DNA of 64,000 bases from Sinorhizobium fredii NGR234 (GCF_000018545.1 NC_012587.1:806001-870000); one strand, 5' to 3'. Shown: positions 37,215-46,730, counted from the stretch's first letter. Notes: generated by a model not told the origin, from the sequence alone. Numbers and translations: made by a program.

Positions 37215-39533
37215 TCAAGCGAGGTCGGGAATTCGCACCGAGATGATCGTGCCGACCTTTTCGGCCGAGTGGATCTTCATCCGTCCGCCATGGAGCCGGG
37301 TCAGCGACCGGGAGATGGCGAGCCCCAATCCTGAACCGCCCTTGCTCTTGGCATACTGGCTCTGCACCTGCTCGAAGGGATGGCCGATCTTCTGCAGCGC
37401 GTACCTCGGGATGCCGATGCCGGAATCGGCGATCGTCAGGGTCACTGCGCCGCGAACCTTGCGGGCCCGGAGCGAAATGCGCCCGCCCTCATTGGTGAAC
37501 TTCACCGCGTTGGAAAGCAGGTTGAGAAGCACCTGCTTCATGGCACGCCGGTCGGCGAACATCGTCAGGCCCGAGGATATCTCCTGGACGACGCGGATAT
37601 TCTTCTGTTCGGCCGGAATTGTGGTGAAGCGAAGCGTTTCCTCGATCAGCGGCGCGAGATCGATCCTCTCGCGCGTGATACGCATGTGACCGGCCTCGAT
37701 TTTCGACATGTCGAGTATGTCGTTGATGACGTTGAGCAGATGTTTGCCGCTTTCGTGGATGTCGCGCGAGTACTCGTCGTACTTCTCCGAGCCGAGCGGA
37801 CCGAACATCTGGTTCTGCAGGATTTCCGAAAAGCCGAGAATGGCGTTGAGCGGCGTGCGCAGCTCATGCGACATGTTGGCGAGGAACTCGGATTTTGCCC
37901 GGTTTGCCGCCTCGGCCCGCTCCTTCTCCGCCTGGTAGTTGGCATTGGCGACGGAAAGCTCGGCCTTCTGCCGCTCGAGCGTGATGCGCGAAGCCGAAAG
38001 ATCGCCGATCGTCGCCATCAGCCGCCGTTCGGATTCGCGCAGTCGCACCTGGTGCCGCTTGAGCAGTGTGATATCCGTCCCGACCGAGACAAGGCCGCCG
38101 TCGCGGGTGCGCCGGTCATTGATCTGCAGCCAGCGCTCGTCGGCGAGCTGCACCTCGCTCGTCTGCGAGTGATTGCTGCGGTCCGGATCGGCGACGCGCC
38201 GCTCGACGACGGGCCTGGCCGCCGCGGCATGGACGACGGCGCGTTCGGTGCCCGGCACGAGGACGTGATCCGGCAGTTGATAGGCCTGCTGGTAGTGGGT
38301 GTTGCACATGACCAGCCGGTCGTGCTTGTCCCACAGCACGAAGGCTTCCGAGGTGCACTCGATCGCATCCGTCAGGCGCTGGTCTGCTTCGGCGTAGCGC
38401 TGGGCGAGCCGATGCTGCTCGGTGACGTCCATGGCGATGCCGATGAGGTGGGTCTTGCCCGAAACCGTGCGGATGACCTGGGCGCGCGCCCGAAGCCAGA
38501 CGTAGTGACCATCGGCATGGCGCATGCGGAACACCTGGTCGATCTGCCGTTCGCTGCCCTTGGCGATCGCCCGTGCCACCCGGTAGACGCCGCGGTCCTC
38601 CGGGTGCATGAGCCGCGCTGCGTCGCCGAACGACAGCACGCTGCTGTCGCCCGGCATGCCGAGCATCTCGTACATCGAGCGAGACCAGAACAGGCGCCGA
38701 TTGGCGAGATCGAAATCCCAAAGCCCGCAGCGGCCGCGCGACAGCGCGGTTTCGACGCGCAGGTTCGACTCCGCGAAGACGGAATCGGCGTCCCGGGCGC
38801 GCTTTGCCTGGATGTAGTAGGCGTAGAGGACGACGAGCAGGATTGCCGAGATGCCGGCAAACAGCGTCACGTTGAGCGAGACATCGTCGCGCCAGGCGGC
38901 TTCGAACTGGGCGACCGGCGTTGCCGCCAGAACGACGCCTGCGGAAGCCGGGACCTGCATCAGGGCCACCAGGTGTTCGACGCCGTCGATCGTCGCCCGT
39001 ATCGCGCCGGAGCCTTCCCCGCAATATTGCAGCGAAGCGATGTCGGGCGCGATCGAGGTGAGGGTGCGTCCGATGAAGTGAGCCCCGTCCTGGGTGCTCG
39101 CGAAGATGCGACCGTCGCGGCGAACCGTCAGCAGGAACATGCCGGTGTCGAGGAGTTCGGCGGGCAGATATTCAGCGAGCCGGCGTTCGGTTTCCCAGCG
39201 CTGCCCATCGGCGAAGAGTTCCGAGCCGTCTGCCTGGAAAGCCGCCGTCGCGGCTGTTGCCGCCAGGCTGACGGTCCGACGCGAACTGGCTTCCATTCGG
39301 GCATGCTCGTCCATGATGCCCGACATGCGAGACAGGGCCACGATCAGCAGGAAGGCGATGATGAGGACGGGGATTGAACGCTTGAGAACGGGCTCGGCCC
39401 GCGCGAGCCGGCGCGATGCCGGTTCGGCAAAGCGTCTAGCCCTGTCGATGAGCTCCCGTTCCAGGCCTGAAAAGCCTGGAGACTTGAGTCGCAACCGCCC
39501 GTCGGCTGCGCTTCCCCGTCGCGCGTCCGCCAT
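37215..39533 (-). CDS. pleC: PAS-domain sensor histidine kinase, probable PleC
   Basis: 772 residues: membrane spans at about 51-69 and 219-240 with a periplasmic domain between, two PAS regions (about 255-375 and 385-490), a coiled linker, HisKA with His556 in ANMSHELRTPLNAILGFSEIL, and HATPase boxes NLLSNAVKF, DSGIGI and GSGLGLAI. The H-box and position downstream of glnE match what I recall for S. meliloti PleC, the cell-cycle kinase/phosphatase of DivK. Identification as PleC is therefore probable, not proven. The ATG at 39533 was preferred to an upstream TTG. Four GANTC sites lie upstream. Confidence 0.78.
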   Translation of the reverse strand: MADARRGSAADGRLRLKSPGFSGLERELIDRARRFAEPASRRLARAEPVLKRSIPVLIIAFLLIVALSRMSGIMDEHARMEASSRRTVSLAATAATAAFQADGSELFADGQRWETERRLAEYLPAELLDTGMFLLTVRRDGRIFASTQDGAHFIGRTLTSIAPDIASLQYCGEGSGAIRATIDGVEHLVALMQVPASAGVVLAATPVAQFEAAWRDDVSLNVTLFAGISAILLVVLYAYYIQAKRARDADSVFAESNLRVETALSRGRCGLWDFDLANRRLFWSRSMYEMLGMPGDSSVLSFGDAARLMHPEDRGVYRVARAIAKGSERQIDQVFRMRHADGHYVWLRARAQVIRTVSGKTHLIGIAMDVTEQHRLAQRYAEADQRLTDAIECTSEAFVLWDKHDRLVMCNTHYQQAYQLPDHVLVPGTERAVVHAAAARPVVERRVADPDRSNHSQTSEVQLADERWLQINDRRTRDGGLVSVGTDITLLKRHQVRLRESERRLMATIGDLSASRITLERQKAELSVANANYQAEKERAEAANRAKSEFLANMSHELRTPLNAILGFSEILQNQMFGPLGSEKYDEYSRDIHESGKHLLNVINDILDMSKIEAGHMRITRERIDLAPLIEETLRFTTIPAEQKNIRVVQEISSGLTMFADRRAMKQVLLNLLSNAVKFTNEGGRISLRARKVRGAVTLTIADSGIGIPRYALQKIGHPFEQVQSQYAKSKGGSGLGLAISRSLTRLHGGRMKIHSAEKVGTIISVRIPDLA

Positions 39534-39944
39534 CTTTCCCAATCTCTGCCATCCTCGAGAGCGTCCCGCATTTGAATGCGAAAGGGACGCTGTGATCCTC
39601 TTAACCGAGGCGCCGTCGGAATTCGGGACGCTTCAGTGATTCGGTGCGCCGCTCGCCCGAATATGACTCAATGAATCACAGGGCGATTCGCCTTGTCTAG
39701 AGGCAGAGGTAAAGATTTGTTAACCAATTTTCATCGTTGGAAAGTCATAGCACCGACGTGTCGCGCGCCGGTTCAGAGGCCTCAGTACACGTCGCCAGCC
39801 TGCTGCGCCTCGTCGGTTGCGGTACGGCAGGGCCTCTCCTCGGCCCTCATTCCTGTGACAAGCACAGGGATGAGGGCGAAAGGCATTCGATCGGCTACAA
39901 TTTCAGGCGGTGTGCAGCAGGCGAGGGTCGAGTGCGCGGCGGAT
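39534..39944. promoter_or_regulatory. pleC upstream region with clustered GANTC sites
   Basis: 411 bp between pleC and the stop of pepN. GATTC (39638), GACTC (39665), GAATC (39673) and GATTC (39685) are four GANTC sites within 52 bp. A TGTTAACCAATTTTC stretch sits near 39719. GANTC is the CcrM methyltransferase target in Alphaproteobacteria. No gene is evident. Confidence 0.5.
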
Positions 39945-42605
39945 TCACGCCGCGCTGCCGTCGCTCAACATTCGGTCGACGATGTCGCTGACGTCGGCGG
40001 AAAGATTGGAGGCCGCGGCGATTTCCTTGAGGGCCTCCTGGGCGTGATTGGCCCGCACCTGCTCCAGCGAGCGCCAGGAGCGCATCGACGTCAGGATCCG
40101 TGCCGCGAGTTGCGGATTGCGCGGGTCGATATCGAGGATCTGCCGCGCCAGGAAGCGGTATCCTTCGCCATCCGCGCGGTTGAAACCCGTCGGATTGGCG
40201 AAGGCGAAGGTGCCGACGAGCGAACGCACGCGATTCGGGTTGCTGGGGTTGAAGTGCGGATCGGACATCAGCGCCTTGACCCGGTCGAGGGTGGAGGCGC
40301 CGGGGATCGTTGCCTGGATGGCGAACCATTTGTCGATCACCAGCGCATTGTCCGCGAAGCGCTGCTTGAATGTGGCCAGCGCATCGATGGTCTCTTGCGC
40401 CTCCGGAAAACGGTGCGCAAGCAGGGTCAGCGCCTGGCTGAGGTCGGTCATGTTGTTGGCGGAACGGAACGCGCTGGCCGCCTTGTCGGGCTGGTCGTCG
40501 CCATAGACGAGATAGGAGAGGGCGGCGTTGCGCAGCGCCCGCCGGCCGGCGCTCGCGGCGTCGGGGCGGAACGGGCCGGAAAGCGTCATCTCCCCGAGCA
40601 GTCGCGCGAAGATTTCCTTGCCGGACGCGGCAATGCCGGAAAGGATCGCCTGGCGGCCCGATTGGATGGCATCCGGGTCGTTGTCGCGGCCGATCTCCCG
40701 GGCGATGTCGGCTTCGCTCGGCAGCGAGAGGACCTGGGCGCGGAACGCCGGCTCCAGCCGTTCATCGCCGGCGGCCGCCAGAAGCCCGCCGATGAGGGCG
40801 TCGTCGCAGGTGATCGGCTGACTGCGTCGCGTCTGGGCCGCCGCCTCCGCCAGATTTTCGAGCGCTATGGCGTTCAGCGCCTGCCATCGGGCGAAGAGAT
40901 CGACCTCATGGCGTGCGATGAGCGCGCGGTCATCAGCGCTTTGTTCGATGTGCAGCTTGATCGGCGCCGAGAAGCCGCGATTGAAGGAAGGAACGGGCCG
41001 GGACGGAATGCCGGCGAAGACGACCGTCTGCTTGCGCTCCGTCAGATGCACGACATCTGCCGTGACGTCGGCGCCCGAGACGGCGGTCGGCGTCGCCTCG
41101 CTGCCGTCCCCGAGCAGGAGTCCGACACGGAGCGGGATATGCATCGGTTTCTTGGCGCTCTGGCCCGGTGTGGCAGGCACCGTCTGCTCCAGCGACAGGG
41201 TGTAGGTCGCCTTCGCTGCGTCGTAGGATCCGGAAGCGGTGATCAGCGGCGTTCCCGCCTGATGATACCAAAGCGAGAACTGCTTGAGGTCGCGCCCGCT
41301 CGCGTCCTCGAAGCAGGCAACGAAGTCCTCGATGGTAACCGCCTGACCGTCATGGCGGTCGAAATAGAGGTCCATGCCTTTCTTGAAGAGGTCGCGTCCG
41401 AGAATGGTCGCGATCATCCGCGTCACCTCGGATCCCTTCTCGTAGACGGTCGTCGTGTAGAAGTTGTTGATCTCGCGATATTTCGTCGGCCGCACCGGAT
41501 GGGCGAGGGGACCGGCATCCTCGGGAAACTGCTCGGATTTCAGGTGCCGCACCTCGGCGATGCGCTTGACGGCGCGCGACCGCATGTCGGCCGAAAATTC
41601 GTGGTCGCGATAAACCGTCAGCCCTTCCTTCAGGCACAGCTGGAACCAGTCGCGGCAGGTGATGCGGTTGCCCGTCCAGTTGTGGAAATATTCGTGGGCG
41701 ATGATCGCCTCGATATTGGCGTAGTCCGTGTCGGTCGCGGTTTCCGGATCGGCGAGCACGTATTTGTCGTTGAACACATTGAGCCCCTTGTTCTCCATGG
41801 CGCCCATGTTGAAGTCGGAGACGGCGACGATCATGAAGATGTCGAGATCGTATTCGCGGCCGAAGACCTCCTCGTCCCATTTCATCGACCGTTTGAGCGC
41901 GTCCATCGCATAGACGGCGCGTGGCTCCTTGCCGTGCTCGACATAGATCTTCAGCGCCACCTCGCGGCCCGAAACGGTCGTGAACGTGTCCTCGACCACG
42001 CCGAGATCGCCGGCGACGAGGGCGAACAGATAGCTCGGCTTCGGATGCGGATCGAACCAGGCGGCGAAGTGCCGGCCATCGCCCATGCCGGCGCCGCCGA
42101 GATAGTTGCCGTTCGAAAGGAGGAGGGGAGCGGTTGCCTTGTCGGCGATGATGTTGACCGTGTAGACGGCGAGCACGTCGGGCCGGTCGGGGAAATAGGT
42201 GATGCGGCGGAAGCCCTCCGCCTCGCACTGCGTGCAATAGACGTCGTTCGTGCGGTAAAGCCCCATCAGCTTCGTGTTCGTCTCCGGCGACAGGAGCGTC
42301 GTCACGGTGATCTCGAAGGGGGCGGTTTCCGGCAGACCGCGGATCGTCAGCGTATCGTCCAGCGCATCGTAGAGCGTTGCCGGGATCTCTTCCTGGTCGA
42401 GCAGCAGGCCGGTCATGGTAAGCTCGTCGCCGTCGAGCACCAGCGGGGCGGAGGGGTCGACACCTTCACGACGGTGCAGGATCAGGCGTGCCTCGACCTT
42501 CGTCTCCCTGGGGTCGAGTTCGAAGGTGAGGTCCACTCTTTCGAGAACGAAATCGGTCGGCCGGTAGTCTTCCAGATGAATGATCTGGCCAGTATTTGTC
42601 CGCAT
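39945..42605 (-). CDS. pepN: aminopeptidase N
   Basis: M1-family zinc metallopeptidase that removes N-terminal residues from peptides in the cytosol. The 886 residues include the exopeptidase motif VGAMENKGLNVF near residue 265 and the zinc site AHEYFHNWTGNRITCRDW near 300, with the third zinc ligand glutamate in LKEGLTVYRDHEFSAD. Length and the C-terminal helical domain are of the proteobacterial PepN type. It is a single gene with no operon partner. Confidence 0.96.
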   Translation of the reverse strand: MRTNTGQIIHLEDYRPTDFVLERVDLTFELDPRETKVEARLILHRREGVDPSAPLVLDGDELTMTGLLLDQEEIPATLYDALDDTLTIRGLPETAPFEITVTTLLSPETNTKLMGLYRTNDVYCTQCEAEGFRRITYFPDRPDVLAVYTVNIIADKATAPLLLSNGNYLGGAGMGDGRHFAAWFDPHPKPSYLFALVAGDLGVVEDTFTTVSGREVALKIYVEHGKEPRAVYAMDALKRSMKWDEEVFGREYDLDIFMIVAVSDFNMGAMENKGLNVFNDKYVLADPETATDTDYANIEAIIAHEYFHNWTGNRITCRDWFQLCLKEGLTVYRDHEFSADMRSRAVKRIAEVRHLKSEQFPEDAGPLAHPVRPTKYREINNFYTTTVYEKGSEVTRMIATILGRDLFKKGMDLYFDRHDGQAVTIEDFVACFEDASGRDLKQFSLWYHQAGTPLITASGSYDAAKATYTLSLEQTVPATPGQSAKKPMHIPLRVGLLLGDGSEATPTAVSGADVTADVVHLTERKQTVVFAGIPSRPVPSFNRGFSAPIKLHIEQSADDRALIARHEVDLFARWQALNAIALENLAEAAAQTRRSQPITCDDALIGGLLAAAGDERLEPAFRAQVLSLPSEADIAREIGRDNDPDAIQSGRQAILSGIAASGKEIFARLLGEMTLSGPFRPDAASAGRRALRNAALSYLVYGDDQPDKAASAFRSANNMTDLSQALTLLAHRFPEAQETIDALATFKQRFADNALVIDKWFAIQATIPGASTLDRVKALMSDPHFNPSNPNRVRSLVGTFAFANPTGFNRADGEGYRFLARQILDIDPRNPQLAARILTSMRSWRSLEQVRANHAQEALKEIAAASNLSADVSDIVDRMLSDGSAA

Positions 42606-42978
42606 GGTCAGTCCCGCTTGCGCCTTCCGTCCCTAAGTTAGAGGGCGCCTGTGATGGTGAAAAGGCCAAGGGGCGAGATTTTATGCTTGCAATACCGTCG
42701 ACCGCACTTCGGCAACAAACACGCTCGTTTTCCCCACCCCGAAGGCAGGTTTAACGAAGCGTCACTAACAAGAGCTAAATTCCACCGGATTTTTTCGTGT
42801 TCGCTAAAGCATCGCCTCGAAAGCAGGCGGATGCGAGTCATCACGAAAATGCCGTGCCTATCAAGAAAATTGATCCAACATGCTGCGTTGCGCAGTTAGA
42901 CTGGCTCCGTCCTCCTGCGGCCTGCGCCGTATCCTGCTCCCCCGACCGGCTGCCCGGTATCATCTCGAAACGCCCTCC
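42606..42978. other. divergent intergenic region pepN / EamA
   Basis: About 370 bp. No gene is supported; the short open frames here have no protein-like composition. It must carry the two divergent promoters. Confidence 0.3.
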
Positions 42979-43917
42979 ATGGATGCCGACATTCACAACC
43001 CCATGAAGGGGATTCTGCTCAAGGTCCTGTCCGTCCTCGTCTTCGTTTGCATGGCGACCTGTATCAAGGCGGCCGGCAGCGATATCGCGACGGGCCAGAT
43101 CACCTTCTATCGATCCGCCTTCGCGATGGTGCCGATTCTCGGATTCCTGGCGTGTCGCGGCCAGTTACGCGACGCCTTCCGGACCAACAATGTCGCGGGG
43201 CATGTGGCGCGCGGTTTCGTCGGCATTTTGTCGATGAGCTGCGGCTTCTACGGGCTCGTGCATCTGCCCCTTCCAGAGGCGATCGCGATCGGCTACGCGA
43301 TGCCGCTCTTGGCGGTTGCTTTCGCCGCGCTGTTTCTTGGCGAGATCGTCCGGCTCTACCGGTGGTCCGCGGTGATCATCGGCCTTGTCGGCGTGCTGAT
43401 CATCACCTGGCCGCGCGTGACCTTGTTCGACGAAGGAGGGCTAGGCTCGTCGGAGGCGTCGGGTGCGGTTGCGGTGCTGCTTTCGGCGACGCTCGGAGCA
43501 GTCGCAATGGTTCTCGTCCGCAGGCTCGTGCAGACCGAGCGCACCCATACGATCGTGCTCTACTTCTCGCTCTCCGCCGCGGTGTTTTCCCTGGCGACGC
43601 TGCCCTTCGGGTGGTCGGCGATGTCGTGGACGTCCTTCCTGCTTTTGATGCTTGCCGGCTTCTGCGGCGGTGTCGCCCAGATCCTCTTGACCGAGAGCTA
43701 TCGGCACGCCGACATGTCGACGATCGCGCCGTTCGAATACACCTCGATCGTGCTCGGTATCGTCATCGGCTATTTTCTTTTCGGTGATGTACCGACGGCT
43801 GCCATGCTCCTTGGCACGGCGATCGTCGTGGGAGCGGGGATCTTCATCATCTTCCGCGAGCACCGGCTCGGGCTTGAGCGGAAGGGGGCGCGCAAGCACG
43901 TCACGCCGCAGGGCTGA
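42979..43917 (+). CDS. EamA/DMT-family transporter
   Basis: A 312-residue protein with ten predicted membrane helices in two EamA halves, typical of drug/metabolite exporters (RhaT/YdcZ group). Landmarks: ITFYRSAFAMVPILGF, YGLVHLPLPEAIAIGYAMPLLAV, and the second-half AQILLTESYRHADMSTIAPFEYTSIVLGIVIGYF. The start at 42979 begins the family homology; the frame continues upstream without support. Substrate unknown. Confidence 0.88.
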   Translation: MDADIHNPMKGILLKVLSVLVFVCMATCIKAAGSDIATGQITFYRSAFAMVPILGFLACRGQLRDAFRTNNVAGHVARGFVGILSMSCGFYGLVHLPLPEAIAIGYAMPLLAVAFAALFLGEIVRLYRWSAVIIGLVGVLIITWPRVTLFDEGGLGSSEASGAVAVLLSATLGAVAMVLVRRLVQTERTHTIVLYFSLSAAVFSLATLPFGWSAMSWTSFLLLMLAGFCGGVAQILLTESYRHADMSTIAPFEYTSIVLGIVIGYFLFGDVPTAAMLLGTAIVVGAGIFIIFREHRLGLERKGARKHVTPQG

Positions 43918-43974
43918 AACGCCTCGGGCTTGGCCCGCCAATCGCGAGCGGTGGCGTCTTCGATGGCTAGCGGA

Positions 43975-44115
43975 TCAGTTGGGCAGCAGCGGGCTCACGG
44001 CAACGCGATGCGCGCGACGGGCGTCCTTGATCGTGCTCAGTCTGCTGAACTCGCGCGAGGCCCGGACGGCGGTGCCGATGTCGGAAATTGTATCGAGCAG
44101 GCTGCGGATAGACAT
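43975..44115 (-). CDS. 46-residue hypothetical protein
   Basis: ATG at 44115, TGA at 43975. Begins MSIRSLLDTISDIGTAVRAS, then REFSRLSTIKDARRAH, and ends SPLLPN. It is an amphipathic helical protein, somewhat like the short DUF1127-type proteins of rhizobia in size and basic helix, but I cannot assign it. It lacks a strong ribosome site. It follows the next small gene by 53 bases on the same strand. Confidence 0.5.
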   Translation of the reverse strand: MSIRSLLDTISDIGTAVRASREFSRLSTIKDARRAHRVAVSPLLPN

Positions 44116-44168
44116 GGTTGAAATCTTGCCCCGGCGGAGCGCCAGACTGGCGCTACACCGGAAATTGG

Positions 44169-44348
44169 TCAGCGTTGAATGAAATCGGCGTAAATCTGTG
44201 CCGGGTGGCGCGTCGTGCGCGCCAGGCCGATTGCCGTCAACTGCTCATTGGCTACCTTGCCGAAGCTGTTGTACGGCGTCCGCAGCGCGACGCGGGCCTG
44301 GCGGAGCGTCTCAAAGCTGCTGTGGATCGGGCGAAAGCGGGCAGTCAT
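44169..44348 (-). CDS. 59-residue hypothetical protein
   Basis: ATG at 44348 with AAGGA eight bases ahead, and TGA at 44169. The protein reads MTARFRPIHSSFETLRQAR, then VALRTPYNSFGKVANEQ, ending RHPAQIYADFIQR; it is basic and without membrane segment. It lies upstream of the 46-residue gene on the same strand. A 9-bp inverted repeat at 44387-44414 precedes it. I do not recognise the family. Confidence 0.55.
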   Translation of the reverse strand: MTARFRPIHSSFETLRQARVALRTPYNSFGKVANEQLTAIGLARTTRHPAQIYADFIQR

Positions 44349-44386
44349 GGTTCAATTCCTTATCCATTCCTCCCGTTGCTCCATAT

Positions 44387-44414
44387 TGCGTTGCAGCATT
44401 GATTTTGCAACGCA
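44387..44414. promoter_or_regulatory. 9-bp inverted repeat upstream of the small genes
   Basis: TGCGTTGCA, ten-base spacer, TGCAACGCA. It lies 39-66 bases before the start at 44348 and has no T-run, so it looks like an operator, not a terminator. The binding protein is unknown. Confidence 0.4.
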
Positions 44415-44487
44415 TTAAAACGCGGCGCTGACATGCGCAAATTGCATGGCTTTGTTCATACTTCCTTCACCTGCGGGGCCGCGCCCG

Positions 44488-45369
44488 TCAGCCGCTGATC
44501 CGGGCCTTGAAAGCCAGTAGATCCTGCCAGGCGAAACGCTTGTTGACCGGTGCGGAAATGAGGTCCTGGGGATGCAACGTCGCCAGCGCCGGCACGAGGT
44601 GGCCTCCCGCGGAAAGCTCTCGCCATTGCCCCCGCGTCTGATGGATCGTCTCGTTGGTGCCGAAGAAGAAGCGGGCGGTGAAATTGCCGAGCAGAAGCAT
44701 GTGCCTGGGCTCGGCGAGCGCAATCTGCCGCTCGATGAAGGGTCGGCAGATGTCGGCCTCCCGGCCGCTCGGTACACGGTTTCCGGGTGGTCGCCAGGGC
44801 ACGACATTGGTGAGTAGAATGTCGGACCTCGAGAGGCCGATGCCGGAAAGCATCCGTTCGAGCATATCGCCGTGCCTGCCGGCAAAGGGCTGGCCGTCCC
44901 GGTCGTCCTCCGCATAGGGCATCGGCCCGACGACCATGATGCCGGATGCGGCGTTACCGTCGGCAAAAACGAGGTTGCGGGCGCTGTTTTTCAGGTTGCA
45001 GCCAGTAAAAGCCTCCATCGCCGTGCGCAACTCGGCGAGCGATCGGGCGCTTTCGGCAGCGAAGCGCGCCTCGCTGACCGCCTGCTCGTCGGGGATCGCT
45101 ACCGTCGGCGGAACGCTTGGCGCGGCGGGACGAGCGTCGCGGGCCTTGCCCGAAGTCGCCGGCTGAACCCGACCACCCTGGACCTCCGGAGGTGTGGCCT
45201 GTCGGACCGGCGGGGCAGCCCGTGCGTCGGCGCGCTTGGCCTTCATCGCTTCGAATTCCGCCAGCCGATCGACGGGCTCGTCTTCGAGCAACCATTCGAC
45301 GCCCGCCTCCGCATGGAAGGCGAGGAGCGCGGCGAGTTCCGAAGCGGAGAGGTCGTTGGCCGAGATCAT
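44488..45369 (-). CDS. uracil-DNA glycosylase superfamily protein
   Basis: A 293-residue protein. The C-terminal 180 residues match family 4/5-like uracil-DNA glycosylases: MVVGPMPYAEDDRDGQPFAGRHGDMLERML, DILLTNVVPWRPPGNRVP, and MLLLGNFTARFFFG. The N-terminal 110 residues are Ala/Pro-rich. The usual iron-sulfur cysteines are reduced: only CNLKNSARNLVFADGN remains where other members have CxxC. This is a form I have seen in Rhizobiales. It would excise uracil from DNA in base-excision repair if active. Downstream of the Hsp70-like gene on the same strand. Confidence 0.85.
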   Translation of the reverse strand: MISANDLSASELAALLAFHAEAGVEWLLEDEPVDRLAEFEAMKAKRADARAAPPVRQATPPEVQGGRVQPATSGKARDARPAAPSVPPTVAIPDEQAVSEARFAAESARSLAELRTAMEAFTGCNLKNSARNLVFADGNAASGIMVVGPMPYAEDDRDGQPFAGRHGDMLERMLSGIGLSRSDILLTNVVPWRPPGNRVPSGREADICRPFIERQIALAEPRHMLLLGNFTARFFFGTNETIHQTRGQWRELSAGGHLVPALATLHPQDLISAPVNKRFAWQDLLAFKARISG

Positions 45370-45419
45370 GGGCGGAATTTAGCAGATCGGAAAGAACGGT
45401 CCAGCAGGGGGCGGGAGAT

Positions 45420-46709
45420 TTACGCAGCGATCGTCCAGGCCGAGATATCCTCGCGCTCGCCGATCAGCGCAAGCCCGTGGGCGATCGACAGAAGCTCTCC
45501 GCCGCTTTCGATCCGCTCTTGGCCGAAGCGATTGTCAAAAAGCCGGCGGACGGCGGGCACGAAGGACGTGCCACCCGTCAGGAAGACCCTGTCGATTTCG
45601 GCCGGCGCAGTCGAAGTCGTGACAAGCACCTCGTCGAGGGCGGTTTCGATACGGGCGAGGTCGGGCGCGATCCAGGCCTCGAAATCCTGGCGCCTGACAC
45701 TGCGCCGCGAGCGCTCGCCAAGCGGGGCGAAGAAGAATTCGGTTTCGTCTTCCTGCGACAGTCGTATCTTGGTTGCCGAGACCGCCTGATAAAGCGGGTA
45801 GCCTTCGTCATGATCGACCAGATCGACGAATGCCTCCAGCTTCTCCGGCTCGAGGCTCGTACGGACGAGCTTCTTCAGTTCCGCAAAGTCTTTGAGTGTC
45901 TTGAAGATCGACAGCTGGTTCCAGCGGCCGAAATTGGCGTAGTAGCTCGACGGGACTTCAAGCAGCTTGTCAAAGCTCTTGAACAGACTCCCCTTTCCGA
46001 TGAGTGGGGCGATGATATTGTCGATGATGCGGAAGTCGAAGTGATCGCCGGCGACGCCGACGCCGGAATGGCCGATCGGCGTCGCGATCAGCCGTCCGCC
46101 GCGGCTTTCGAAGCGAATGATCGAGTAGTCCGTCGTCCCGCCGCCGAAATCGGCGACGAGCACCGTCGCATCGCGCTCGAGCTTGCGGGCAAAATAGAAG
46201 GCCGCCGCAACCGGTTCATAGACGTAGTGGATCTCCGGAAAATCGAAACGTGCAAGCGCGCGGCTGTAGCGTTCAATCGCCAGTCTCTCGTCCGGACTTG
46301 CGCCGGCAAATTGCACCGGGCGCCCGACGACGAGGCGCTGCAAGGCGCTGTTCCAGTCGTCTCCGGCGTAGTCCCTGAGGCGGGCCAGGAAGCGGTACAT
46401 GAGATCCTCGAACTCATGCCGTTTCGCAAAGACCAGGGTGCCCTGAAAAAGCGCGCTTGCCGCAAAGGTCTTGATCGACTGAAGGAAACGGCACTCCCCG
46501 GGATTGTCGATGAACTCGCGGATCGCCGCCTGTCCCGCCTCCACTTTCAAGGGCGCGTGGCCCTGCTGCTTCAGGAAGGAAAGAGCGGTCCGCGTCGTGT
46601 CGAACCGGCCGGCGGGGCCCTCGACGAAGAGGGAGCGGGTCGACGTGCCCTGCGCCAGCGCCAGGACGGAGTTGGTCGTTCCGAAATCAAGGCCGAGGGC
46701 CGAAGCCAT
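45420..46709 (-). CDS. Hsp70-family (YegD-like) ATPase
   Basis: 429 residues. The actin-like ATPase phosphate loop is ALGLDFGTTNSVLAL at the N terminus. Other landmarks are VYEPVAAAFYFARKL, LVADFGGGTTDYSIIRF, and RVFLTGGTSFVPAVRRLFDNRFG. There is no substrate-binding domain, so it is a short YegD-type Hsp70 relative. The start at 46709 has GAGGA; the longer frame runs into a repeat. It precedes the UDG gene by 50 bases, suggesting co-transcription. Function unproven. Confidence 0.88.
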   Translation of the reverse strand: MASALGLDFGTTNSVLALAQGTSTRSLFVEGPAGRFDTTRTALSFLKQQGHAPLKVEAGQAAIREFIDNPGECRFLQSIKTFAASALFQGTLVFAKRHEFEDLMYRFLARLRDYAGDDWNSALQRLVVGRPVQFAGASPDERLAIERYSRALARFDFPEIHYVYEPVAAAFYFARKLERDATVLVADFGGGTTDYSIIRFESRGGRLIATPIGHSGVGVAGDHFDFRIIDNIIAPLIGKGSLFKSFDKLLEVPSSYYANFGRWNQLSIFKTLKDFAELKKLVRTSLEPEKLEAFVDLVDHDEGYPLYQAVSATKIRLSQEDETEFFFAPLGERSRRSVRRQDFEAWIAPDLARIETALDEVLVTTSTAPAEIDRVFLTGGTSFVPAVRRLFDNRFGQERIESGGELLSIAHGLALIGEREDISAWTIAA

Positions 46710-46730
46710 GATTTTGTCCTCGCGACTATA

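Noticed and set aside
37380..39377. 665-codon plus-strand open frame opposite pleC
   Set aside because: Antisense shadow of a kinase gene, composition typical of shadow frames.
39693..42641. 982-codon plus-strand open frame opposite pepN
   Set aside because: It is the antisense reading of a well-supported aminopeptidase N gene. Long antisense frames are expected in GC-rich coding DNA, and its protein is Arg/Gly-rich without any domain.
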